From NCBI GenBank assembly GCA_022577435.1, contig JAKOON010000007.1:10300926-10364925 (forward strand): a stretch of 64,000 bases of DNA, read 5' to 3'. Made by a program: the position numbers and the translations under genes. This document shows, piece after piece, positions 22,845-33,264 of this stretch. The stretch's first letter is position 1, and every line of letters begins with the position of its first letter. The stretch comes from Embiotoca jacksoni (lineage: Eukaryota > Chordata > Actinopteri > Embiotocidae). Under the pieces are notes generated by a model. The model was not told the origin of the DNA. It saw only the letters and a list, made by a program, of their open reading frames with translations, and did not search any database.

Positions 22845-23033
22845 TCATGCATCCGACGTCTGTCGCTCAGAGAGGGGCTTCAGGCAGAGGACAGAGACGG
22901 TGGAGGGATTGGGCGGATCCTTGAACATATAGTGGGGAGGTGACAGATCTATCAATGAATACCATGCTCCAAGATTAGGTGAAGGAGAGTGGTTGCTAGG
23001 TAACTGTGTGACTGGTTTCTCTTTGCGCCTCGT
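22845..23033 (-). CDS. Candidate constant (terminal) exon shared by D-type V exons
   Basis: On the minus strand a good acceptor (CTAATTCTTTGTGCAG, with a possible branch point in GTGACC) is followed by 62 codons and TGA. All nine D exons end in phase 0 (CTG CAG|GT), and only phase 0 stays open here; the other phases stop after about 12 and 26 codons. The peptide begins TRRKEKPVTQ, has a proline/serine-rich middle with WYSLIDLSPPHYMF, and ends ERQTSDA. It lacks the lysine-rich tail of mammalian alpha and gamma constant regions. The exon is more GC-rich than its flanks and is the only good candidate between the arrays. Spliced proteins would be about 855-865 residues. Additional small constant exons upstream cannot be excluded. 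No such sequence is known to me, so identity rests on position, phase and signals. Confidence 0.62.
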   Translation of the reverse strand, partial: TRRKEKPVTQLPSNHSPSPNLGAWYSLIDLSPPHYMFKDPPNPSTVSVLCLKPLSERQTSDA

Positions 23034-24477
23034 CTGCACAAAGAATTAGGTCACAATTCAGACTACAGGAAGACAGTATGATTCATGTTCAAGTGTCATT
23101 CTGTGAAGTCAATAACATACAGTCGAATTAAAGCTTGAACCTACCCAATCAGACAGAAACAACACAGTCCAATTCCACTTACAAACATCCATAACTAGGA
23201 TATACGCCTAATTAATTAGTGATGGGTCAGTAGGTGATGAACACAGATTAATATTCACATGCACAGCATCCTTTTTGAGAACATAGTGATTCAATTAAAA
23301 ACCTATCAATACTTTCATCACATGTTATAACAGTAAGAGCCAGATTGTGAAAATGCAAAGCCAGGAAATGGCAACACTGAGTTGAAGTGAAGGATTTTTT
23401 TTTTTTTTTTTCTGAGTCCAGAATTCAGAGTTGTGGCTCAGATACATGACTGTCACTTTGTTCAGCAAAAGTAATGACTAGGACCGGAATAGTGTGTTAA
23501 TACTTTTTAATCTGAATCACCATGTTAGCTTAATTGTCTGCAAGACCACAAACAACTTTTCAGCCATTAAGATTATTATTGCCCAATGTCTTGGTCTTCT
23601 GAGATCAATCAAGGTAATTATATTTTTTTAAGATATGTCAAATTGCAGAAAACATTCGGGGAGGGTATATATTCCTGAAATGCTGACTGATGCATTTTTA
23701 ATTATTCTGCCAGTTAGATTTTATAGTTTTTAATAAATCTTTTTTAGGATGACACTCTAATGTGATTAACAGTTACCCAAATAGAGGCATGAAGAGCAAA
23801 CACAGAAGACTTGGCAAACTGCTTGTGATGTTTAGTGAGTGGACCTTTGCAAGTAAAAAAAAAAATCTTCTTCTTGAGTTAAAATTAAACAAGACAAGAT
23901 AATAAAAAATGAAAAAACATCCACTGACAACAAAACAAACACAAAAAACAATTCAGACACTAAATTCTGCAACGTAATTAATAAAAGGTTATCTGGGATG
24001 GGGGAGTGAGACTCCTGCATACCTCCAGCTGCAGAGTGGACTTCCTTCATTTAGGGTACTTTAGAGTGGGGAGAAAAAAAACAAGCAATTCAATGGTCAG
24101 GTCATTGCAAGCAATAAAAAGGATTCTTTGTGTATGTGTCCTACGATCAGAGTTGAGTCGACGCACTATAAATGAAATGTTATCTTCAAAAAATACTGTA
24201 GAATAAGCATGGTTAGTGTGAACCATTATAACAAATACTGCACCGTGTTATGATGAGTTCTGGAAAAGTGGGTAAAAGCAGTTTAACATTTAGCAATAAA
24301 ATAGTTTGTTCATTGAGCAGCGTACTTACCCTCTGAAACAGAGAGAGAGAGAGAGCAATACCGTAAAAAGATGGTGATACAATGACAACATAATACAAAG
24401 ATAGATACAGACACATAGATACCAGACAGATACTGTTAGAGATATAGACAGACAGACAGACAGACAGACAGATAGAC

Positions 24478-24542
<65 letters not shown>

Positions 24543-25600
24543 CTGCAGGTCAACATTTATGGTCTCAGCTTAAATGACCCTGGAAAATGAAAGGTATCAA
24601 AGGTGAAGAGCACAAAAAACGCCATACATTTCCTGACTGTCCAATTCAACAAACCCTGTGTGTAACCATTAACAGATTATTAAGAAAAAGGATTAATATT
24701 GGCAGACTTAAAAAAAAAAAAAAAAAATTTAAAGAGATGTTATAGGATGTTTTTGTGAAGTTTTCTGTTACTTTGTAAACTTGATTCTGTTTTCCTTTGT
24801 GAACATAACAATTCAGACACAGACATTCCACTGATATACAGACCACAAACCAAGTTTTACACAAAAATGTCAAAAAAGCACATTTTCAATTGAAGTTGCC
24901 ACTCAGGTGCATCCCCTCCTCTTTTAGTCTTTATTTAAATCATAAACTGAATGTGCTGTTTTACCTATCATTTTATGATAGATGTTTTTTGTAGCATGGT
25001 AAGCAAAGATATAGATTTTCCTGCTGGTTCAATTTTAAGGGTTATATTGAGGGCTGGTTTCTTAATTGTATTTTTACTTGATACCTGATTTTTTTAAAAA
25101 CTGATATTTTAGATAAATTTTTACAGTACCTTATGGACAGTTTGAGTGACATGAAAGATATTTAATGATTACTGTAAGCAATTTACACACATGAGAACTG
25201 AAATCAGAAAGGATCGTTATTCTACAACACATACAACAACTGAGGTACAGCAAAAAATTACAAGTGTGGGTTTATACACTGTGTGGTACTGCCATAGCGT
25301 GTATAGTGATTGCATGTATTTACTTTTTCTCAATGTTGCAAGTGTGGTGCAGTGGATACATTCTCCTCAAAATTAGAATTTAAAATGTAAATTTCAGTTA
25401 TTTCCTCCTTTTTCTAAAAAATGTTTTTACTATATTAACACAAGCCAGAGTTTATGCACGAAAGACATTTCCAAAGCACTTCAGATAAAAGCCGAGGTAA
25501 TGAAATATCTGAACTGTATTTGGCGATATTTTTTTTTCCACACAAATTTTTGTGGATAAGTGTTGATTTAAACTGCAGTGAAGTGAGCGACCATTTATAC
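23034..25600 (-). other. Intron between Dv9 and the candidate constant exon
   Basis: About 2.6 kb, AT-rich, with a poly-T run (about 23395-23411), a GACA/GATA microsatellite and possible tiny exon signals at 24330-24332. No longer coding exon is supported. All D-type transcripts would splice across at least this interval. Confidence 0.55.
24446..24541. repeat. (GACA)n(GATA)n microsatellite
   Basis: About 96 bp of GACA units passing into GATA units. Such compound tetranucleotides are common in vertebrates and highly variable in length. Confidence 0.95.
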
Positions 25601-28006
25601 CTGCAAAGTGGAAGCTGCTGAGTCACTAGTCTCTGTGAGGCCTGTCCCTCTTGGTAAACTGGACACGATGTATCTGGAGCCCTTTGGCACAGGCTGTCTG
25701 ACCACCATCTTTCCTTTCCTGGTCTCTGCTAGAAACAGACTGTACCAGTAGGCATCGTTGGAGACCAGAGTGGAATCTGCGATGGTGGAGTTCCTCTCAC
25801 TGATCACACTGTTCCTGCAGGGAGGAGCCGCTTTGCTGCTCTTGGGTTTCTGACACTTGAGCACGATGGTGACCAGTATGGTGATCAGCAGGAGAAATGA
25901 CACGGAGCCCAGACCGATGACCAGATACAGGTTCAGGTCTGAAAAGATGTCATATTCCAGAGGCACCTCGGTCATGTCAGAGTAGGTCTTAACGGCAGTC
26001 TCCACTGTGGACAGCTTGATGGTGACTGTAGCAGAGAGAGCAGGCTGCCCGTTGTCCTTGGCAACAACAACCAGCCTCTGGTAGCGCGGATCTCTGTAAC
26101 TGAACATCCTCATAGTCCGGATCTCTCCGTTGTATTGGTCCAGACTGAACAAGGTGGCGTCGGTCACCTGCAGAAACTGGTAGGTAATCCGAGAGTTGTG
26201 CACTGAGTCCGTGTCCAAGGCTATCACCTTGGCAACCAGGGAGCCTTTATCGGTGGATCTGGGGATCTTCTCCTCCACCAACGAGCCGTGCGCGCGCCAC
26301 GGAGACACAATAACCGGAGCGTTGTCGTTCTGGTCCACAATAATGATGTGGACGGTCACGTTACTGCTGAGTGGAGGAGAGCCAGAGTCTCTGGCCTCGA
26401 TGTGGAAAAGAAACTCCGTCTCAATCTCATAGTCAAAAGTTTTGAGTGCGTAAAGATTGCCGTTCTCTGGATTGATGGAGAACAGCATGGACATGGAGGT
26501 GTTGACTATCTCCTTCTCTAAGATGAAATAAACTAGATACTGGTTTTCATGGAGGTCAGGGTCAAACGCAGTGAGGGAGCTGAGCAAGGCCCCAGGTGCG
26601 TTATTCTCCATCACACGTATAGTATAAAATGACTGGGGGAACTGTGGAACATTGTCATTAACATCCAGCAGCTCTAAAGTCATAGTTTCATTATCAGATA
26701 AAGGAGGAGAACCTCTGTCTGTGACGGTGAAAGTGATGTCATATTCTGGGACCTTCTCACGGTCTAATGGCTCTGACACTACTAATTCATAATAGTTATC
26801 AGAGGACTCCCTCAGTCTGAACGGCATATTATCTGGAACATGAAGATCAACCACTCCATTATCACCTGAGTCTTTATCACTGACACTAACTACAGCTATC
26901 ACTGTGTCCACAGGCTCATTTTCTTTTATTGGACTTTGAAATGACTTGATGGAAATTTCTGGGTGGTTGTCATTCATATCTGTCACCTGTATTGTCAGTT
27001 TACACTGTCCAGATAAGGAGTTAGGCCCCTTATCGCTGGCTATAACCTCCATTTCATAAAGTTTAAAATCTTCATAGTTTATCATCTCTTTTACTCTGAT
27101 TTCACCATTTACTGGATTCAAGTTAAACACTGTTTGTGTTCTCTCTGATGTATACAAACTATATGAATAAATAATATCAGAGTTTGACCCTTCATCTAAG
27201 TCAGTGGCATTCAGTTTAATTACTAGACTGCCAATCGGAGAGTTTTCCATCACATCTACGACGTATTTTTCTTTGTCGAATGAAGGGGCGTTGTCATTCA
27301 CATCAAGCACGCGAACAATGACGCTGGCTGTACCTGTGCGCGTGGGGACTCCACCGTCCACAGCAGTAAGGAATAGATTATGCACCGCCTGCTGCTCTCG
27401 GTCTAAAGCTTTTTTCAATATCAAGTCAGCAAACTTTGTCCCATCTCTCCCGGTCTGAATTTCAACAGAGAAATATTCGCTCGAGCTCAGGTGGTAATTT
27501 TTCACAGAATTTGTTCCAACATCTGAATCTACAGCATTATTCAGTGAAAATCTCTCTCCAACGGGACTTGATTCAGATATGTCCAAATGCATCGTTCCCC
27601 GACGAAAATGAGGAGCGTTGTCATTAATATCCAAGATTTCCACCTCGATATTAAACATTCGTATCGGATTTTCAATCGTAGCGTCTAATTTAAGAAAGCA
27701 GGACGTGGTTTTCACTGGGCACAGAAACTCTCTATCAATCCGTTCTAAAATTAACAGCTCTCCCGTGTCCTTGTTGATGTCGAGGTATTTCTTATTGGCG
27801 ACTACATCAATGCGCATTTTTCTTTCACTCAGCGTCTTCACATCTAACCGCAAATCAGTTGCTAGATTTGCAACGACAGATCCTTCATCCATTTCTTCGG
27901 GAACAGAATAATGGGTGACGGTCCACACAGTGTTAATAATGGCAGACAGAAAGAGAAATATGGAAACGTACCGCATCCGGAAAGTCTGTCGGACACGATG
28001 CGCCAT
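25601..28006 (-). CDS. D-type (delta-like) protocadherin variable exon Dv9 (most 3')
   Basis: The exon has 802 codons. I chose ATG 28006 (MAHRVRQTFRMRY) by alignment with sibling signal peptides ending just before VTHYS; in-frame ATGs at 28072 and 27976 are alternatives. Six cadherin repeats follow, then a membrane helix (LYLVIGLGSVSF...) and a cytoplasmic end finishing SAASTLQ at donor CAG|GTATAA. EC1-EC3 differ from Dv2-Dv8 (DLRLDVKTLSERKMRIDVV; FDKEKYVVDVMENS), but from EC4 (VIAVVSVSDKDSGDNG) to the donor it is essentially identical; the switch is near 26.91 kb. The EC1 loop is C-x6-C. It is nearest to the constant exon, 2.6 kb away. The donor GTATAA is weaker than the GTAGGA of its siblings. 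Confidence 0.94.
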
Positions 28007-28089
28007 CGTGAACATTCCGTATGTAACGTCTTGAAATGTACTGATAAGACGATAAACCGCGTCCTCATTCAATGAACAAACGAAACGGG

Positions 28090-28230
28090 GATCGTAAAAG
28101 AACGCGTTTCTTCATTCGGAGTGACGTGCATTTAATACAAGTACTGACTGTCCTTCCTCCAATAGACTATCGCGAGAACGATGACCTCATGAGTGAGTGT
28201 CTTTATCCGGGGTGCAGCGACGATGGTAAA
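28090..28230 (-). promoter_or_regulatory. Possible promoter of Dv9
   Basis: GCAGCGACG at about 28210 resembles the AACAGCGACAC box of Dv4, and the distance to the ATG (about 200 bp) fits. The RE1-like box of the other D promoters is not recognisable. The call is mostly by position. Confidence 0.35.
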
Positions 28231-28789
28231 ATTGTGCAGCATTTGCAACTTTCTTAAACACAGTAAAAGTTTTTAAACTACGGTAGAGACTGAGTGGAAT
28301 TGATCGCAGTATAAAATGGTCTATTATTATTATTTGGGTTCAACGTGGAGTACTGACAACATAACGCGTACTTTTTACTTTTCTGCCATTATATGTTTAC
28401 TTTTTTTTTTCTATAAGGGTTTTGTTTCATTCTGTTTGTCACAGGTAGTGATTATAAAAGCAAAGGGTTTGTATTATTGTATCCTCTTTCCTTCGTGTTC
28501 CGCGAGTTTTACGCACGAGCGTCTGCGCTGTAAAAACAGTACTGAACATTATAACATCAAACGTGTCTGCGTGTATGATGAATATGTCTGTTTATTATTA
28601 TTTTTTACTTAATTTACTATTAGTGTGCCCCACATGCTGCCTAATTTCTTCTTACAATACCGAACGATTTCAAATAAAAAAACAGCTGAAATCACAAGAA
28701 AAATGTCAGAGGATAAAGATGATCAGATTTCGCGTTCAATTTCCTCAGTTACCCATGTCCCGTAACCTGATATGTATTTTATTTTTATC

Positions 28790-29050
28790 TTGTGCACACT
28801 ATTTATCTCATGGAAACAAGTTAAGTATCTTGCGCACGAGAATAAAAAGTCACCTTGAGGGAAAATCTTATCGGACACACACAATTAATTTATAATAAAT
28901 TATCTTGTACGCACAAGATATTAACTCTATTCAACTAGATAAAAACTTTTTTCACACAAAATAAAAAACCTGTTCACACAAGATATACCTTGTTTACACC
29001 GGATATAAACTTTTTTCCACAAGATAATAACTTGTTGCACAGGATAAAAG
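28790..29050. repeat. Degenerate tandem repeat with palindromic core
   Basis: Imperfect units of roughly 28-30 bp, each containing a variant of CTTGTNCACACAAGATA, run through this stretch (for example TGTTCACACAAGATATA, then CTTGTTTACACCGGATAT, then TTTTCCACAAGATAATA). Each core is self-complementary. Confidence 0.65.
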
Positions 29051-30334
29051 TATCACTTTTTGGGACTTCAGGAGCACTGCAAACCTCAAAAGTATATGGA
29101 GATTCAATTAAAATGTACCTGACAGCAAGTTTAAAAGTCCTATATTGTATAAAATCAAATTACAGTTTCTGTTTTGCTTATAGAGAAGGTCAAAGGGCTA
29201 TACACCGTGAAAGTTTCCAAATGTTCTGTCCACAGAGAAATGTACACAGCCCGTATTCAGCACCTGTGCTGTCTGGATGAGCAATTTGGACTTCTGTAAG
29301 TTTGCGACATCACAAATTTACATTCATGACAAATCTCCACCCTCAGCACTGCACACTGTTCAACAATCTATGCAGAATAAGCCACCAATCAGGCATTCCA
29401 CAACAGAGCTCGTAAGCTACGAGACCAAACAAAACCTGTAGCTGGCCTCGGCACGCATCACTCAGAAAAGAGTGAGGCAATTATAGGGAGGGCCACTGAT
29501 ATCAGCGCCAGTTAAAGTCTCGGACACAAACCAGCCTGTTATTATAGAGCTCCAGTGAGAAGCTTTAAGACATCCTCCGGTGCAAATAAAGTTTAAAACC
29601 ATGTCAAAATGTTCATGTGGTGTTTTACATATGCTACAAGACATTTCAAGAGCAAAATAAGCAGGCAATATCATGCCTGAGCATTTCTGTTTTGACACTG
29701 CAGTGACAGTCTGACAGCCTCAACAAAACAGATTCAGACAGCCAGGGTTTCATACATCGCATACCTACCGAACCAATCCTGTCAACTTGCAGGGTGAGGC
29801 TTTTTATGTCATCAAGCTGCCTGCTTGAGCTGCAGGCCAGCAACAGAGGGGTGGGTGTAGGGGGAGACTATGCGTATGCATAAAATTGTGGCTATACTGT
29901 TTGAAAACAAAGGTGTGAATTTACATCTAAGCCACTTTAAGGTATTAGGGATTTTTTTTCTTGGAAAAATCCACTAAATGTGCATTTTACTACGGTGAGT
30001 TTAGGGGTTTTAGTCAATGCCAGGAGAGGAGATGTACAAATCTATTGAGGTGTTTTTTTCCTATGTAAAACCACAAAAACAATTTTCTTGTGGATATCAA
30101 GAATACCAAAAAATATGAATTCATGCGACATAATTTTATTGTCCATGACTGCATTCTTATGTTCATTTTTGGCATTCACTAAGTAACTTAAGAAACTGAA
30201 GAAAGTACAAATTCTGAATCACTGAAAGCCGAGAGGAGGCGAGGTGTACTGTTTTTTACTTGTGAATAGACTTGATCGATATTCAATGAGCACATCCAGG
30301 TGTTGCACATGTTAAATAGATGGTTTTCTCCTAC

Positions 30335-32725
30335 CTGCAGAGTAGAAGCTGCTGAGTCACTAGTCTCTGTGAGGCCTGTCCCTCTTGGTAAACTGGACAC
30401 GATGTATCTGGAGCCCTTTGGCACAGGCTGTCTGACCACCATCTTTCCTTTCCTGGTCTCTGCTAGAAACAGACTGTACCAGTAGGCATCGTTGGAGACC
30501 AGAGTGGAATCTGCGATGGTGGAGTTCCTCTCACTGATCACACTGTTCCTGCAGGGAGGAGCCGCTTTGCTGCTCTTGGGTTTCTGACACTTGAGCACGA
30601 TGGTGACCAGTATGGTGATCAGCAGGAGAAATGACACGGAGCCCAGACCGATGACCAGATACAGGTTCAGGTCTGAAAAGATGTCATATTCCAGAGGCAC
30701 CTCGGTCATGTCAGAGTAGGTCTTAACGGCAGTCTCCACTGTGGACAGCTTGATGGTGACTGTAGCAGAGAGAGCAGGCTGCCCGTTGTCCTTGGCAACA
30801 ACAACCAGCCTCTGGTAGCGCGGATCTCTGTAACTGAACATCCTCATAGTCCGGATCTCTCCGTTGTATTGGTCCAGACTGAACAAGGTGGCGTCGGTCA
30901 CCTGCAGAAACTGGTAGGTAATCCGAGAGTTGTGCACTGAGTCCGTGTCCAAGGCTATCACCTTGGCAACCAGGGAGCCTTTATCGGTGGATCTGGGGAT
31001 CTTCTCCTCCACCAACGAGCCGTGCGCGCGCCACGGAGACACAATAACCGGAGCGTTGTCGTTCTGGTCCACAATAATGATGTGGACGGTCACGTTACTG
31101 CTGAGTGGAGGAGAGCCAGAGTCTCTGGCCTCGATGTGGAAAAGAAACTCCGTCTCAATCTCATAGTCAAAAGTTTTGAGTGCGTAAAGATTGCCGTTCT
31201 CTGGATTGATGGAGAACAGCATGGACATGGAGGTGTTGACTATCTCCTTCTCTAAGATGAAATAAACTAGATACTGGTTTTCATGGAGGTCAGGGTCAAA
31301 CGCAGTGAGGGAGCTGAGCAAGGCCCCAGGTGCGTTATTCTCCATCACACGTATAGTATAAAATGACTGGGGGAACTGTGGAACATTGTCATTAACATCC
31401 AGCAGCTCTAAAGTCATAGTTTCATTATCAGATAAAGGAGGAGAACCTCTGTCTGTGACGGTGAAAGTGATGTCATATTCTGGGACCTTCTCACGGTCTA
31501 ATGGCTCTGACACTACTAATTCATAATAGTTATCAGAGGACTCCCTCAGTCTGAACGGCATATTATCTGGAACATGAAGATCAACCACACCATTATCACC
31601 TGAGTCTTTATCATTGACACTAACGACAGCTATCACTGTATCTAGTTTGATGTTTTCATTGACTGGACTCTGAAATGATTTAATAGATATTTCTGGGTGG
31701 TTGTCATTCATGTCTTCAACTACAATCTTTATGGTACATTGTCCTGATAAACTATTGGCTCCTTTGTCGGTTGCTATAATTTCCATATCATAAATCCTGA
31801 AGTCCTCATAGTTCAACATTCCCTTCACAGTAATTTCACCAGTGGAAGGATTCAGATTAAATGTTTCTTGTGTTTTTTCTGATGTATATAAACTGTATGA
31901 ATAAGTTAGATCAGAATTTGACCCTTCATCTAAGTCCGTTGCATTTAGATCAATAACGAGGCTTCCAATGGGAGAATTTTCCATTATCTTAACATTGTAA
32001 ATTGATTTGTCAAAAGTAGGTGCATTATCATTGGTGTCTAAAACATGAACAATAACACTGGCAGTACCAGAGCGAGCAGGTGTTCCTCCATCTACAGCTG
32101 TGAGTATTAAATTATGAACAGCCTGCTGCTCCCGATCTAACGTCTTTTTTAAGATCAAATCTGCAAACTTCGATCCGTCTCTACCTGTCTGAACTTCAAT
32201 ATTAAAGTATTCACTTTCGCTCAGATGGTATGTTTTCACTGAATTCGTTCCAACATCAGGATCAACTGCATTGCTGAGAGAAAATCGCTCTCCTTTTGGT
32301 GTCGCTTCAGATATATCTAAATGTATGGCGTCTCTTCGAAATTGCGGGGCGTTGTCATTCATATCTAATACTTCTAATTCTATATTAAAGATACGTAATG
32401 GGTTTTCAAGTGTTATTTCCAGTTTTAGATAGCACGATGACGACCATTTAGTTGTACAAATATGTTCCCTGTCGATCTTCTCAACAATGTACAGCTCCCC
32501 AGTCTCTTTGTTAATGTCCAGATATTTTTTGTTGGCGATGATATCAAGACGCATCTTCCTCTTTGTCAGTGTCGTAACATCCAGGCTGAGATCGGTCGCA
32601 AGATTTGCGACAACTGATCCTTCTTTTAATTCTTCTGGTATAGAATAATGAGTAACTGAGGTCGATATGTTTCGAACAAGAAAAAACAGAACAGCGAGCA
32701 GCACGTACCTTCTGCAAGACTCCAT
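30335..32725 (-). CDS. D-type protocadherin variable exon Dv8
   Basis: The exon has 797 codons from ATG 32725 (MESCRRYVLL), chosen because the same MESC start precedes the signal peptide of Dv7 and Dv5; upstream in-frame ATGs at 32740 and 32839 would add a poor leader. Signal peptide ends before VTHYSIPEE. EC1 has an enlarged C-x7-C loop (CTTKWSSSC); EC3 opens with FDKSIYNVKIMENS. EC4 to the end matches the array. Donor CAG|GTAGGA at 30335. Its promoter resembles the three orphan promoters at 36.2, 42.4 and 48.6 kb more than those of its intact neighbours, so Dv8 appears to be the surviving complete member of that lineage. Confidence 0.95.
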
Positions 32726-33264
32726 TGTTACGAAAGACATGTTTCGTGTGTGAGGGTTTGCCGTAGTTCGTATGATATGACGTGATCTTAAAGCAATATT
32801 CAGCTCTGCTCTTCCGTATTTGATCCCAAAAATATGCATAAAGTTTTATTTCCGAAGATAAATCCCGGCTAAAAAAAAAACAAGAAAAAGGCAAAGGCGT
32901 TTTCCCTATGGGCTTTCAGCACCACGGTGCTATACTGTTGTCTCACTATATGCCCGATGACAACTACTGTCATGGCTTTAATGGCCTGGCAATTTATTAA
33001 CAAAACAGCGCCACCTTCCAGCCTTTGAGAGGCGGTTTTAAATTAGTTTAAAATGAACCTCCATAGAGATTTAGTTGTTTGTTTCAGTGGGGGATAAAAC
33101 TGAGTCATGAAGCAGATATTTTCAGAGGGAATCATGAGATAAATTCAGGTTCTTTCTGATCCGAGCCAATTTAGTTTAATGACTTCAAACATTGGAGAAT
33201 GGGGGAGGAAATGTCACTTAATATTAATAAATAATAGATATAAAACTTAACTTTTAATTCCTAC
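32726..33264. other. Spacer between Dv7 and Dv8
   Basis: It holds the Dv8 promoter (32905-33020). The part from about 33020 to 33210 aligns with the sequence that follows the orphan promoters near 36310-36470. Confidence 0.7.
32905..33020 (-). promoter_or_regulatory. Dv8 promoter: CSE-like box plus RE1-like box
   Basis: AACAGCGCCACCTT (33004-33017, plus strand) reads AAGGTGGCGCTGTT in the direction of transcription, matching the CTCF core and the CGCT box of Pcdh CSEs. About 75 bp further downstream in transcription sense is TTTCAGCACCACGGTGC (about 32914-32930), an RE1-like left half. Between them is a conserved stretch including CCATGACAG. Confidence 0.65.

Larger units (their letters stand above)
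28007..30334. other. Intergenic spacer between Dv8 and Dv9
   Basis: The spacer contains a weak Dv9 promoter candidate, a degenerate tandem repeat (28790-29050) and one isolated RE1-like half at about 29256 (TTCAGCACC then GCTGTC). No gene is supported. Confidence 0.6.

Noticed and set aside
22205..22852. 215-codon minus-strand frame following the constant exon
   Set aside because: Low-complexity Gln/Pro content, no domain, starts inside the constant exon in another frame; better explained as 3' UTR.
24006..24040. Possible small constant exon (EVHSAAGG) with acceptor AATGAAG and donor GGAG|GTATGC
   Set aside because: Joining it in phase 0 would shift the terminal exon into a frame that stops after about 12 codons.
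24326..24556. Minus-strand frame of Ser/Leu/Ile/Tyr repeats resembling a membrane protein
   Set aside because: It is translation of the GATA/GACA microsatellite.
16023..25600. Search for an alpha or gamma type constant exon (NPDWR-like start, Lys-rich end)
   Set aside because: None seen on either strand; the A exons' constant region must lie left of the window.
29256..29275. Single RE1-like half (TTCAGCACC then TGTGCTGTC) between Dv8 and Dv9
   Set aside because: No CSE box or exon-end remnant nearby, so it is not a fourth orphan unit on present evidence.
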